Shown: piece by piece, positions 25,015 to 38,445 of the stretch
Position numbering within the stretch: the first letter of the stretch is position 1
How the letters are laid out: each line of letters opens with the position of its first letter
Source of the DNA: Bigelowiella natans CCMP2755
Lineage: Eukaryota > Cercozoa > Chlorarachniophyceae
Assembly (NCBI GenBank): GCA_000320545.1
Contig: ADNK01002141.1
Location: 1 to 61,950, forward strand
Reading direction: 5' to 3'
Length of the DNA: 61,950 bases
Program-made: the position numbers and the translations under genes
The notes under the pieces: generated by a model
What the model was told of the DNA's origin: nothing
The model's input: the letters and a program-made list of their open reading frames with translations, nothing else
Databases searched by the model: none

Positions 25015-26233
25015 GATCAAAGTGATGGTGATGATGATGATGATGATGTAACGGCATACACAAATCAGACTTAACATCTCAAATACTACTAATACGTTTA
25101 TAACTCTACCCGTGATCGCAAATGTTGTATAATGTCCTGATCCTGATATGTAAAATACCAAAGTAAATCAACAAGATTACTAGTAAACACATCGTCTCTA
25201 ACTGTTCCTTCTATGCAATACGTTTCTGACTCATTAAAGCTTCTTCCATTAAAAATAGACCGTAAGTCCATCATCATCACCATTTTCATTTGTTTCTTCT
25301 TCTAATTCTAAAGAAGTCGTCTTTACCAGCTGATCTTCCATGATGGCATACAGCAGCAATCAAATCATACTTAGTGGACAAAGATGATGTAGTATTATTT
25401 CTTGCTGCCATATTCCTATTCTTGGATGTTATTCTTGCTGTCTTTGTTGATTGTGCTTGTAAAGGAGAACAACTCGATGACGATGATGATGATGATCGCA
25501 TAAAAAGGTCATTTGAAGTATGAGCATCATCATTATCAACACTGCTTGCCTCCTCCTCCTCCTCTTTGTTCCCTAACAGCTTCTTCTTCTTCTTCTTCTT
25601 CTCTCTCCCCTGAGCCTTGTTTAAGGAAGAAGGCGACGAAGTAGTACCCTTGCTGCTGCTGCTACAGCACCCTTGATTATTTACTATATCGATTGTAGAC
25701 AATGCAATAGTAGCAGTAGTAGTATGATGACGATGAGAAGATGATGAAGAGTGATTGTTGAATCTACTGAGACCACCACCATTACTTTGACTACTTTCAT
25801 GATTGTGTGATGCTTCTTCTTCTTCTTCTTCTTCTTCTTCTTCTTCTTCTTCTTCTTTTATGCTGCTGCTGCGTCTTCTTCTTCTTCTTCTATTATCATC
25901 GTCATCAGCAGCTCTTTTTCTGTAGTATCCCACAGCGTCTAATCCGTCTAATACCCTGCTGCCACTACTACTACTGTTATTATTATTATTATTGTTATTA
26001 TGATTTGGAGGTGCTGGATTCCTTTTATTCCAACTGCCACTACTACTACTACCACTACTACTATGATGATGACATTCTCCAGTACTATCACCATGGAGGG
26101 TTCTCCTCCTCTTCTTCTTCTTCTTCCTACAATACCGATATTGTGGAAGAATAGAGGAATTAGAACACGAAGAAGAGGTAGGATGCATAGCACTCGTTGT
26201 AGGAGCAGCTACAGTGACTAATCCAGAGTTTCG

Positions 26234-26271
<38 letters not shown>

Positions 26272-26382
26272 CCATAGGAGCAGCGAGATATGGGGAATTA
26301 GGATGAAGAAACGGCCTCATTTCCAAGTTTCTCATGGGAAATGATATCTAATCACATAATAATTCATTGATTCATTGATTCA

Positions 26383-26421
<39 letters not shown>

Positions 26422-26506
26422 GACACATCATCCACAACTTTTTTTTGTATGGCTATAACTTAGCAGTAGTAGTTATTATCATAGTGCCGGCATCTTATGC
26501 AGCAGC

Positions 26507-26538
<32 letters not shown>

Positions 26539-26623
26539 AAGTAATCCACAAACATCTGCATACACATTATGCGTGTGTGTGTGTGTTTGTGTGTACCAAT
26601 ACTACTACTTCAAGAGAATTGTT

Positions 26624-26657
<34 letters not shown>

Positions 26658-26928
26658 TCATCATCATCATCATTCTTATTACTTTGGATCGAATCTTTGA
26701 CTTAGAAGAGCTGAGTAGTAACGATAACGAATTAAGATGATGATGATTCACAACTTGCTAGACTGTATATAGCAAAATGTATAGCTGGTAGCAGTAGTTG
26801 TAGTAGTAGCAGCAGCGAGATTGTAGTAAATTGGTGCTGGCAAATAACAACAATCGTTCCTTGCTTACTCGTTGTTTTTGTCGATAAATAGTCTTTATTA
26901 CATCTTCCTCCTCTCCTCCTCCTCCTCC

Positions 26929-26968
<40 letters not shown>

Positions 26969-27996
26969 TTATATCATTAGCTTATACTTGTACTAATCGT
27001 ATTATTACTACCGTGTCCATCTAAATCTTTTGAGGTGTATGCATAAAGTGTTTGGTAGGTTCATAAATCTCATTTGCTTGGTTGCCTGATGAGATTGTGA
27101 TGATCACCATTGATTTATTCATTCATTAATGAATAGGAGCAAATACAATGGAAGAAGAAGAAGAAGAAGAAGAAGAAGAAGAAGAAGAAGAAGGCTCTCA
27201 AACTCGCAGAGATGATGATGATGATGATGATGATGGATAATAAGATATAATACACTGTGGATTGTTATGTTGCATTGAGCATTTATACATCATCTACCCA
27301 CAGGCACAATAAGTATAGTTATTATTATTATTATTATTATTGTTGTTGTTGTTGGTATATGTTGTTATGATTATCTTAACAATTGGTTTGCCTCACATTA
27401 ATATCAAACAAACAAAAGCAATTCTTCGCAATACGAAGAAACATAGTACTATATCTCACGCAACAACAACATTAGACTTTCTTGTAAAATATGGATACAC
27501 AAATATTAAATCCCACCAACAATCCTAATAACATACATACATACACTACATACATTACATACACAGTGTAAGGATGGGAATAGGAGGATGTTACTCACCG
27601 AGCATGTGCATCCACACTTTGGACAATGAAACACATTTCCTAGTCTGATGATGATGATGATGATGATGATGATACACATAACATATAATAAAGGAGGAGA
27701 TTGCATCATTTGTTAATTTTAGCTACCACTAACACATCCAATGATAAGTAAAACAAGGAGGTGGTAGTAGTAGTAATAATAATAATAATAATAATAATAA
27801 TATAGCACAGCACTGACGATGATGCAATGATCTAGTTAGTGATACTGGGATACTTGCCAATATCACATCGATATTTATTATTATTTGTCATTATCATTAT
27901 TATTGTTACTACTACTATTATATGTGTGCACTATTTCCACGTAAGGACGACGCTAATCCGCCATATGCAGGTGAAGTACACACAAGGCAGCAGTAG

Positions 27997-28030
<34 letters not shown>

Positions 28031-28114
28031 GTCATGCGGTGCTACCTTTCTGAAGAACAAAACTTTTTCAGACATTTTTCCAGTGTAAGCACCGGGGTAA
28101 TCTAGTAAACAACG

Positions 28115-28149
<35 letters not shown>

Positions 28150-28387
28150 GCAGTAATTTGATTTGTGCCTTGACAACATCGGCAGGGGGGTAATATATGT
28201 AAAACAACAACAACAACAACACGCATTACATTGTTGCATATCTACATACATACTACTTACATACTGTGGTATATGTGTATCTTTGATTTTCAGGCATTGG
28301 ATGTCGTCGTAAGAATTCTTCCAGCCTAACAAAAACAAAGGGAGGGGGAGAGGGAGATTATATAAGTATGAGAAGTTATACACATAA

Positions 28388-28420
<33 letters not shown>

Positions 28421-28497
28421 GGTCACTAGTTGTATCATCGAGATCAATATGGTTCATATTTATTTGTATCTTGATCATCTTCTTCTTCCGCCAATTA

Positions 28498-28539
<42 letters not shown>

Positions 28540-28796
28540 CCATGACGCACGATTGATAATTAGTTTATTTAGTTGTCGTTCAAATACTTGACAGTTATAA
28601 TCAAGTACTACATACAACCTAGCATTTGCTACAAACTACAACAACAACAACTACTACTACTACTCCAACACAATCTTTGTAAGGGTGGTAGTAGTAGTAA
28701 CATCTCCAAAAATAGCACGCACTCACCATCATCATCATTATCATCATCATCATCATCATCATAACGACTATTATTAACGTATTATATTGAAATACA

Positions 28797-28837
<41 letters not shown>

Positions 28838-29811
28838 ATATTCATACATTCTCCCCTCATCTATCTTTTCCTCTCCTCCTCCTCACCATAATTTCTTTTT
28901 AGTGGAGAGAATCCTCCTCTTCTTCCTTGTAATTTTGTGTTGCTTAGGATGATGATGATGATGATGATTGTTCATCATTTTGAGGCCGTCCTTCTCCTCC
29001 TCATTGCTGTTGTTGTCTTCTTCTTCTTCTCCTCCTTCTTCTTCTTCTTCGCCACTATTCTCGTGGTCGTCATTAAAGATCTCCATCTTTATTTTGTCCT
29101 GACGTATGTTCTTGTTCTTCTTCTTCTTTTTCTTGTTCTTTTTCTTGTTCTTCCTTCCTCTTTTTCCTTGCTCCTCCTCTATCATATCATCATCTTCTTC
29201 TTCTTCTTTTTCCTCCTCCTATTGGCAATAATAACTAGTTTTGCTTCTTGCTTTTTTACTTCACTACAGAATTTGATGGATGAGAACTATTACAGTGGTG
29301 GTGGTGGTGGTGCTGCTGCTGCTGCAGATGATGATGATGATCATAGTATGCTGCTTTGTGTTTGTAATGAGTGGTTGGTAGATTAGATCAATGTTTCTCT
29401 CCTCCTCCTCCTCCTCCTCTTCCTCTCCCTCCTTGGGCAGCATCATCAACATCATTAGTATCAAGCACACACACCCCCTCCATAGACAAACTGATTAATT
29501 GATTCTGCCATCAACTTGGCTCTTATTAATGTTTCATGAAATTCTTATTGTGTTGCTTCTTCCTCCTTCTTTCATAATCACCAGTAAATCTTGCTCCTAC
29601 TTACTTACTTACTACCGTTTTTGTTCCTCTTGCAGTAGTTTTAACAACTACTTGCGCACTATTTGGATAATGATGACGATTTACTAAGATTTGAAGCAAA
29701 ATAACAGCAGCAGCAGCAGCAGCAGCAGCAACGTCAATGATAACGATATGCTGAATGAATATGACCATGAGATGGTGAGAAAGAAAGCTGTTGTGTGGTT
29801 ATTAGAGACAG

Positions 29812-29846
<35 letters not shown>

Positions 29847-29973
29847 GTAACAATGATGAGGAGATAAGAGATAGTGATGGTAGTAGTAGTAGCATTAGAA
29901 GTAGTAGTACAAGTAGCAGTAGTAATTGTTGTAGTACACCAATTTAGCAGCAGCAGTGTTCTCCTATCTCATG

Positions 29974-30006
<33 letters not shown>

Positions 30007-30022
30007 GAAAACAGCGTCCTGT

Positions 30023-30066
<44 letters not shown>

Positions 30067-30314
30067 TATGTGTGTGTGTGTGTGTGTGTAGGACATCAAT
30101 AACAACCCTTTTTTGTAAGAAGATCCTCCTCCTCCTCCTCATCATCATCATCATCATTATCATATAGCAGCTTCTTCGGTCTTTTCACAATTCTACCAGA
30201 TCGAGTACTAATCAATACAGCATCATCATTTTATGATTACTGTTATCATTATTATTCATTGTCATTATTTACATGTGCTGAATACTCTACCTGATTCACA
30301 CGATCAATGACACA

Positions 30315-30356
<42 letters not shown>

Positions 30357-31662
30357 ACCACCACCATAAATGTTATCAATATTAATAATAGCACCTTTTG
30401 GGGGGATGACTGACTGGATGGATCATCGATGATGATAATGACGATGATAATGATGATGATTTCCCTACTACTTGCAGCAGCAGCAGCAGTAGTAACACAA
30501 CAACGAAGAAGAAGAAGAAGAAGAAGAGGCAAGAGTAGTATTTGTAGCAATGGGAGAAGAATGTGTGTTTCTTCTGTTAGTAGAGTAGGAAAGAGAATAA
30601 TGAGGTTAGTATAATAGTAAAGTAGTGGAAGTAGTCGCCTTAGTAGTAGCAGCATTAGTATCAGTGTGTCGTGTGGAAGTAGTAGTCTCAGTAGGAGCAA
30701 AAGTATCAGTGTGTGGTGTGTTAGAGGTACTACTACTACTAATAATAATAATAGTAATACAAATATAATAATACCTTGCTGCTGCTGCTGTGCTGGTAGT
30801 ATTGATGCTGTTGATGAGGAGGAGTAGTAGTAGTAGTAGTCTGGTTCTCCTCCTCCTCCTCCTCCTCCTCCTTTATTAGTGCCACCAAAATGATGATAAT
30901 GCTCATCATCATCATCATTATCATCATCATCCTGCTGGTGTAGTACTACTGGACTTCCAGTTATTGGATTTATCAGTTGTTGTTGTTGTTGTTGTTGGTG
31001 AAGGACATGTTTTCTCCTTGTGTCTTCTTGTTCTTGTTCTTCTCTTTCCCACTCCTCTTTCTCCTCAATAAGTATACTGCTGCCTCTGGTCCCACAATTA
31101 TGATCGTTATTATTATCTTTCTCTTCCCTCTTCTCTTCCTCCTCCTCCTCTTTTTTCGCCTCTCTTTCTATGCCAATTTGCTTGACTCCGTGCTTACTTA
31201 AAGCACAACTACTACTACTACTACTACTACTATTGTTACATTGATGACCGGATTTATCACAATTTTTAGTCTTCTCATCTTCATCATCTTTTCTCCCCGC
31301 CCCAACACAATGATAAGCTTGTTGTGTTGTCACCAGCTTCTCACCATTATCATCATCATTTTTGCCTTTTTCTTCTTCTTCCCCATCGATGATGTAGTTG
31401 TTGTAGTTATTATTATTATTACTACTATTATTATTATCGTAATGCTCAAGAAACGCTTCTTCCTCCTCAACGACCACTGTGTTCCTTCGCTTGTTATTAC
31501 AATGACTCTTTCTTCCAATTGGCTGTCCTCCTCCTTCTTCTTCCTCTTGGCAGTATTTACAATGGAATGACAATCCCGCTATTATCAATTATTATTATTC
31601 ATCACTACCATCAATATCATTATCATGGTAATTATCAATCAAGATGACTAAGTAGAAACACA

Positions 31663-31714
<52 letters not shown>

Positions 31715-31839
31715 TAACACACAACACAACAAGACACAAGTCGCAACACACACATAATACCAGCTTCTGTTTCAGACTCAAAGCCTACGCATCGTCCATG
31801 AAACCACCTCTCACAACTAAAATAACATGAATTGAATAT

Positions 31840-31879
<40 letters not shown>

Positions 31880-32161
31880 CACAACAAAAGCCAACATCAT
31901 CATCGTGGTGATCATTAAACTGCATATTATTTAAGAACAAGATAAAAAGTGGGAGAAGCAGAAGTAAAACATTAGTTCCCATCTCCTCCTCTACTGTAGT
32001 GTAGATTCTTTCCATTACATGTGGTAATACTTGTTTATATTCAGACATGAAGAAGTAAATATTGTTGGTGCTATTATGATCATCATCGTTATTTACTAGA
32101 AATTACAGTTATTGTTATTTATTGTTGTTGTTATTGTTTTCGCATCATATATGTATATATA

Positions 32162-32197
<36 letters not shown>

Positions 32198-34345
32198 GCC
32201 GCTAGAAGCAGCAGCACCAACCTCTCACATTGTACAAAGAAACCATGCTTTTGAGAGGAGTCATTCCTGATAATAATGATGATAATAATAAAATAGCTAC
32301 AGTAATATGATAAAGGGGAAAGGTACCAATCAGGATGATCCCAATCAGGTTCTTTGATCTTGCAGTAGCAAAAGTCTTTCTTAGTCTTCTTCAGTGTAAC
32401 AATGCTACTACCATCATCCAAAGGCACGGTAACCGAGACATCCTTTTCAATAACACATAACACATTATAAACACATCCTTTTCAATAACACATAACACAT
32501 TATAAACACATCCTTTTCGATATCACATAACACATTATAAATTATCATAGTAGCTCAATTCATATGAATCCTACAACAAATAAGCAGAGCAGTAGCAGCA
32601 GCAGCAGCAGCAAATGATGAATGGTATATCTTGAATGGATGATGATCAGTGGTAGGCAGGTAGGTAGGGAGATAGGTAGGCAGGTACTACTACTGCTACT
32701 ATTCACCCACCCAAAAACGCTCTTGCTTGTTTATGCGAAAATGGCATGAGTCGCACTCAACTTCAGACAGAAAATGCCTAATAAAGGGAATAATAATGTC
32801 AATAATAAATGACAAACTACGAGTTTTATTCCAGTACTCGATTCAAAATACAACGATGTGACATTTTTAAGAGAGTAGTATTGGTGTACGATTACCATCA
32901 CCCAGAATTCATAATATATTTCTTAGAATAACTCCCAAGCATAGAGGATGAAGAATATGCTATTATTATCATTATTATTTATTGTTATTATTTCAAATTC
33001 ATCATCATCATCGTCATCATCAAAGAAACAAACAGTAGCACTTTTATCACTATTACTGCTACTGCTACTTGTACTATTACAACAACAACATACACACGTA
33101 TAGATGATGATCCACAATTTATGAACTGATGCTATAACACGACTTATTACTATTCTCACCCTTGGAATGTGTGCTCGACAATTGTCGTCCTTTTACAGTG
33201 ATTCTTCTTCTTCTTTTCCTCCACATCCTCCACATCCTCCCCCTCCCCCTCCCCCTCCTTGTTTTTCTTCTTCACACTACTAGTACTTCCGATGATAATT
33301 TTCTTCTTCTGATAATACTGTTGTTGTAAAGAAGAACTTGGTCGTTGTTGTTGTTGTTGTTGTTCTTTTCCCTTATGCTGCTGCTGCTGTACTTGACAGC
33401 ATAGAACATGATCATGTACTACTACTTTATCATCATTCTTGCAAACTCCTTCTGCTATACCCTCCCCCATCTCCTCCTTCTTATTTTCCTCAATTTTTGG
33501 GCCATTAATATTATTATTCTTTGTGAGAATCTTGTTCTTATAGGAGGGAATGGAATTGTTGGTTGGTTGTTCCTTATCATCACGCATCAGCAGCAGCTCA
33601 TAATGCAACCGATCTAGAAGCAAATGAAGGCATTCTTGTGCATCCTGAGTAACCAACCAAGTCAGGGGTGAGTAGTCAAAGGAAGAGGAGGAGGAGGAGG
33701 AGGAGGAGGAGGAGGAGGAGGATCATCACTCACTCCTCCTTAAATTGATAATAATGTAGTAGTAGTAGAAGAAGAAGAAGAAGTAGAAGAAGAAGCAACA
33801 CTGTTGTAGTCATCATCATCATCATCGTCATCATCATCATATTCTTGGTCTAGTAACCCATCAATTATCATCAACACCATTTGATCCCTCCTCCCCCTCC
33901 CTCCACTCTGGTGCAGTTATTACTTGCTGTGCGTATCCCCCAAACCTTGGGAAACAACTATATATAGGAAACAAGCTTCTTAAATCATTATGTCTGTAAT
34001 TATGAAAATGACCATCATGCATGATCAACATCATCATTATCATCATTATCATCATCATCATCACCATCATCATCACCACCACCATCACCAGGAAGAAAGG
34101 AATAGATAATAACAGGCGAATAAGTAGTTATGAGGTGATTTTGTTGTTTGTGTGATTGCATGTTTGGAGTTTGAACAAGTGACCTGCAGAATGCATAGTA
34201 GAGACTTGAAGGTTCTTTGAGGAGGAGGAGGAGGAGGAGGAGGAGGAGGAGGAGTCAATACAAATAGAAGAACAACATACGTGAGAAGATTTGTTCTTGC
34301 CTTTTCGAGGTAGGGAATAAACATGTGATGATATACATTATTACG

Positions 34346-34379
<34 letters not shown>

Positions 34380-34524
34380 AGAATAACGTGAGTGCATTAC
34401 TTTGAGGTCGTCTTTCACATGAAGAGGATTCCATAAGGCTGAAGAGCTCATAAAGCTCTCTCGACACAGATCTGCAAAAAGAACAAGAACAATTAGGGTT
34501 GCATCAGGAGAGAGGAGAGGAGGA

Positions 34525-34559
<35 letters not shown>

Positions 34560-35128
34560 GGAGGAGGAGATTTTGTTACAGCATCATAGATATGATTGTA
34601 TTATCAACAAGAGTTCTAACCGTTAGTAGTGATCATTTTCTCAGTTGATCAATATAATAGCTAAAAGTAATTATAAATGTCTTATGTATGTTACATACCC
34701 AGCAGCAGCAAAATGAACATGAAATAAGTCATGATTTTGGTACTAGTAGTAATGACATGATGATAATTGTCATGATTTTGGTACTAGTAGTAATGACATG
34801 ATGATAATTGATAGCCGCCTATTACTACTACTACTACTACTACTACTAATACTACTACTATAATCTCAATTCCAAGCCATTAGTCTATCGGTCATATTAC
34901 ATACATTGTTGTTAAATTTTGGTCATCTTCTTCTTTCCTACAAGAGACGACAGGAAATGCTGATGATGATATGGTATCATCTTCTACTACCAAACAAAGA
35001 AGCGAAGATAGAAGAGAAATAACGTCAACGGTAGTAGTTTGACACTATGCACATCATACAGTGAGTAGTGTGTTAATGCGATCAATATACGTCTGCTAGA
35101 AAAAGCATCAAAGTACCAGGAGTAGTAT

Positions 35129-35163
<35 letters not shown>

Positions 35164-35279
35164 CCTGCAACATCTTCGTTATCATCATCAGTAGCTTCTT
35201 CGTTGATTTTCTTCAGATTTATCAGCATTCTATTGAAATGTCGAACAGCCCTTTTGATTGTAGTAGTAGCAGCAGCAGT

Positions 35280-35322
<43 letters not shown>

Positions 35323-35914
35323 GGGGGGGGGGGTACTGATAAGGGCATTAAATATAGCTAAGTGAATATTTGGGATGACAATATCACATTTTAGTGATAA
35401 TATTGTCGTCGTTGATTCAATCAATCTATCAATCAATCAAATGGGAAGAAGATAGATATCATCGATTTTGTTATGCATGCAGTACTTAAGTGCTTGAATG
35501 ATGGAGTTAAAAAAGCATGTGTTTCCTAAATAAAGAAGAAAAATTAGAGAGTAACAGTGGTATCGATGATGTTGCAGGTATTATTTGCTGTAAGTCGATA
35601 GGATGGTATTGATTATAATGCAGATATTATTCGCTGTAAGCTGATAGCATGTAAAAAACCATCCATGGGTTCCTATGATGGGTAAGTAAATCAATACCCA
35701 CGTCTTCTACTCTAAACCATTGTCATTAAATTGAGGTTTGTGTTGCATGGCAAAATGGCTCTTTCGCTGTACGCAATGGCTTTCTCTACAATACAATCAT
35801 TTGTTGTTTTTTGTTGTTTTGAGTCGCCAAACCCATGTTAATAAGCCCAGGATGTAGATTTCCTGACAGAACTGTGAATCCTCCTCGTTTCTTCGACTTT
35901 GCCATCATAATCAT
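24641..35914 (-). CDS. Ubiquitin-specific protease (C19) with PHD finger inside the catalytic domain
   Basis: Start ATG 35914, stop TAA 24643..24641, at least 26 exons, about 1310 residues plus one unresolved exon between 30107 and 29218. N-terminal exons: 35914..35833, 35525..35486, 35250..35165, 34471..34401, 34300..34281, 33993..33924, 33644..33160, 32777..32711, 32442..32327, 32266..32222, 31816..31761, 31578..30775. Later ones include 28101..28046, 27644..27599, 27085..27012, 26710..26683, 26347..25327, 25142..25110, 24977..24919, 24811..24769, 24699..24641. Motifs: Cys box GLINMGNTCFFNS (Cys31), FGGYAQQDAQECLHLLLDRL, VEHTFQG, zinc pair CDSC, second pair CPKC, LPNTLCIHLKRF, His box GSGHYTTFAI, WAHYND, and C-terminal EPYMLFYQR. 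The enzyme should cleave ubiquitin from proteins. Between the two zinc pairs lie a PHD finger and long acidic, basic, Ser and Gln tracts including TRSGRIVKRPKKLLYD, suggesting a nuclear role. Confidence 0.93.
31570..32372 (-). other. PHD finger insert of the USP (exons 9-12)
   Basis: Joined across exons 9 to 12, residues about 331-390 read a C4HC3 PHD pattern: FCYC, then a Trp/Asp-rich loop (KEPDWDHPDWNDSSQKHG), FFVQCESCERWFHGRCVGF, and LSFHCKYC. The Cys-Glu-Ser-Cys pair requires the exon 11 acceptor at 31816; phase is correct only with that choice. The WFHGRCVG core matches PHD fingers of the histone-methyl-lysine reader type. PHD fingers usually bind the histone H3 tail; whether this one does is untested. 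Confidence 0.9.
32439..32543. repeat. Three tandem 35-bp copies containing a splice acceptor
   Basis: Copies begin at 32439, 32474 and 32509 (CATCCTTTTC, then CACATAACACATTATAA). On the minus strand each contains a GAAAAG/GATGT- or GAAAAG/GATGTG-like junction; the copy nearest the exon is the acceptor used for USP exon 9. Confidence 0.9.
34730..34811. repeat. Tandem duplication, period 41 bp
   Basis: Two essentially identical copies begin at 34730 and 34771 (CATGATTTTGGTACTAGTAG). They lie in the USP intron between exons 3 and 4. Confidence 0.9.
35286..35343. repeat. (GA)n followed by a 12-G run
   Basis: A purine run of about 34 bases GA/AG ends in twelve consecutive G (35332-35343). It lies in the USP intron between exons 2 and 3; on the coding strand it is pyrimidine and sits upstream of the exon 3 acceptor. 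Confidence 0.9.
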
Positions 35915-36266
35915 TTCAACATCATCATCATCATCATATCCGAAACAGGAAGAGTTTCTTCGATCCTACTGAACATAGTAGTTTGGAAAAGCAGCCAAGC
36001 GTTAAATAATTTGTTCATTTCGAGCTACATACACGTTGTGTGTCACTTGTCTGTGTGTGGAACCACATAGCTACCTACCTACCTACCTATGTTTTGGAGT
36101 AGTAGTAGTAGTAGTAGTAGTAGTAGAAGAAGAAGAAGAAGAAGAAGAAGCGTTTATCGTAGTCGCAACCCTAGCAGCATACCTTGGAGTATTATTTACG
36201 ATATGCATGGCGATCAATCAACAATTTGCCTATAGTCCTTTTCTCTTCTTCCCCTATTCTCCTTCG

Positions 36267-36324
<58 letters not shown>

Positions 36325-37143
36325 CTCCGCTTTTGCGTGTTTTTCATCTCTGATTAGTCTCGCAAAACAGGGAGCAGAGCAGTAGCAGTAGCAGTGGCAG
36401 TAGCAGGAGCAATAACAGTTTGTACCAGTGACTACGTGCAGCGAAGGATAGATAACTGATGCCTCCTTAATACGACTCAGTGTGTCTATTCACCTGCTAT
36501 CGACGGTTTATTCATCCGCAAATCCATAACCACGACGCGGTGATGATAACGATGAGTTGGGCATGTGCTTGGCATTTGAGTAATGAAAGAGGAGGAGACG
36601 ATGTAGAAGGAAGAGAACTATGAGAAAAGGATGATGATGATGAAGAAGAAGAAGAAGAAGTAGAAGGGAAGCATCCACCGCCACGTTTAGAGCATGATTA
36701 CATTTCCTAGTATCGTTTAGAGCATGATGTCCTAGCAGGAAAATGGAGGAGGCTCCTCATCCTCCTGCTCGTCGTCTTTCTTCTGGCTGAGATAATGTTG
36801 TTGTTGTTGTTGTTGTTAGATTAGAATATGACTATTACTACCTTTTTAGGATATATTCGGTATATTTAATTAACTTATCCACTTGCTTTGTGATATTATT
36901 GTATTTGATGTGATGGTTGGAAATGGATATGGTCTTCTTTTATGATGGTTATATCTCTTAATTATTTATTATCAAGATGCTGTGTGTGGACTTCCTACTT
37001 AACTATTTAGGAAAGTTAGTTGGTTATTCTGTTCGCATCCTTGACTTCCCAGCTATTTTTTTTCAGTTGGTGAGATCCTTATATCATAGTCTACATATTG
37101 GTAGTTTTCTGGTATAAAAACAGATAGAATGTTAGGTGACACG

Positions 37144-37177
<34 letters not shown>

Positions 37178-37500
37178 CGACGACGACAAGACTGCTACGA
37201 GCTGCTAATGATGATGAGGAGGGGGAGGTGGAATCCATGGTGCTAGTAGTTGTACTAATACTAGTAGGAAGTAGAAGTAGTAGTAGTTGAGTTGTAGTTG
37301 TAGTAGTAGTAGTAGTTGTAGTAGTAGTAGTAGTTGTAGTAGAAGTAAGTATGTGTAGTAGTGGTAGCAAGTACACTGCTGCTGATGATGATGATGATGA
37401 TGAACGATGGTGCTCACCTACATAAACACTAACAAAAGTATGATGATTATGGTGCTCACCGACATAAACACAAACAAAGGTTCGACTAATTCGTGATGGA
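35915..37500. other. Upstream region of the USP gene, mostly simple repeats
   Basis: It holds (AGT)n/(AGA)n at 36100-36150, a 50-bp (CT)n at 36270-36322, GAT and GTT tracts, and (ACA)n at 37140-37180. Short splice-flanked frames occur on the minus strand near 36515 (RVVVMDLRMNKPSIAG) and 36230, but I could not connect them in phase to the USP or to each other. I call no gene. Confidence 0.4.
37409..37492. repeat. Tandem duplication, period 42 bp, containing a 5' splice-site motif
   Basis: Copies at 37409 and 37451 share GGTGCTCACC and ACATAAACAC. On the minus strand each gives TTTATGT followed by a GTGAGCACC donor-like sequence. Confidence 0.85.
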
Positions 37501-37965
37501 GGTCGAAACTCGCCCCTGACCTGATCGTGAGCTTTCCCCCTGAGCTTGCTGCACTCCTCTCTCTCTGGCTCATGATATGAATGGAGAAGGCGAGAACAGC
37601 GGCTAAGACTACACATTGAGCTCCACCACCTTCGGGTGATGAAAATTGGGATTGATCTTCTTGGGTTAGGCTTATTAATGATGAGCACATTATTATCATC
37701 ATCATCATCATCATCATCATATCCTGGTGGTGGTGGTGGTGCTGGTGCTGGTGCTGGTGCTGCTGTGGATGAGCATATGGAGCTGCTCTTCTCCAGACAA
37801 CACGAGTTATTATTACGTAAAAGAGAAAACAACAATGGTGGCGGTAGTCATCGTTTACCGAGTCGTCGAAGTTGGTCAGGTAGTAGTAGTAAACGATGGA
37901 TGTTAAATACTCTCTCTTGTTGGTCAGGTAGTAGTAGTAAACGATGGATGTTAAAATAGTCTCTC
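37500..37965. other. Protein-coding-like segment, strand unresolved
   Basis: Both strands are open here. The plus strand reads WRRREQRLRLHIELHHLRVM, then a Ser/Gly run and DEHMELLFSRQHELLLRKRE, which could be an N-terminal part of the C2H2 gene downstream. The minus strand reads a Pro/Ala run and NVLIINKPNPRRSIPIFI. Within the plus frame a 48-bp tandem duplication (copies at 37874 and 37922) repeats WSGSSSKRWML. I cannot choose a strand from sequence alone. Confidence 0.35.
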
Positions 37966-38221
37966 TTCTTTGTGCACGACGATCATCATCACCATCATCA
38001 TCATCATCATCCTGCTCAGTAACATCAACAAATTATTACTTGTAGCGCCACGACAGCCCAGTAGCAGCGACATACTATTAGCACCAGCATCACCACTATC
38101 AGGAGCAGTAGGTAGTAGTAGGTGTTTTTGTCCATCATAGAATAGTTATCTTTAGAAGATAGCCTTGATGGTAATAGCACACACAGAAGGACCAGCAGGT
38201 TTGCAACAGAAGTTGTGAATT

Positions 38222-38237
38222 GGGGGGGGGGGGGGGG
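38222..38237. repeat. 16-base G run
   Basis: Sixteen consecutive G on the plus strand, the longest mononucleotide tract in the window apart from telomeric repeats. It is prone to length error in any assembly. Confidence 0.9.
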
Positions 38238-38262
38238 TAGTTAGTCTCAAGCTTGGGTTGTG

Positions 38263-38298
<36 letters not shown>

Positions 38299-38445
38299 CA
38301 GCGTTTGGTTCTATATTCCGCCGCACAAGTAAGATTGAAGAGAGGAGGAGTTGCTGTATTTAACTGCTGGAAACAACGACGATGACGAAGACAATTGTGT
38401 TAGGACATACATCCATACATACATACATACATTAGGAGGTGGTAG

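Noticed and set aside
29700-29860. Plus-strand frame reading NVNDNDMLNEYDHEMVRKKA after a Ser run
   Set aside because: It lies inside the minus-strand USP gene in an interval likely to be intron, between repeats; no splice-consistent neighbours were found.
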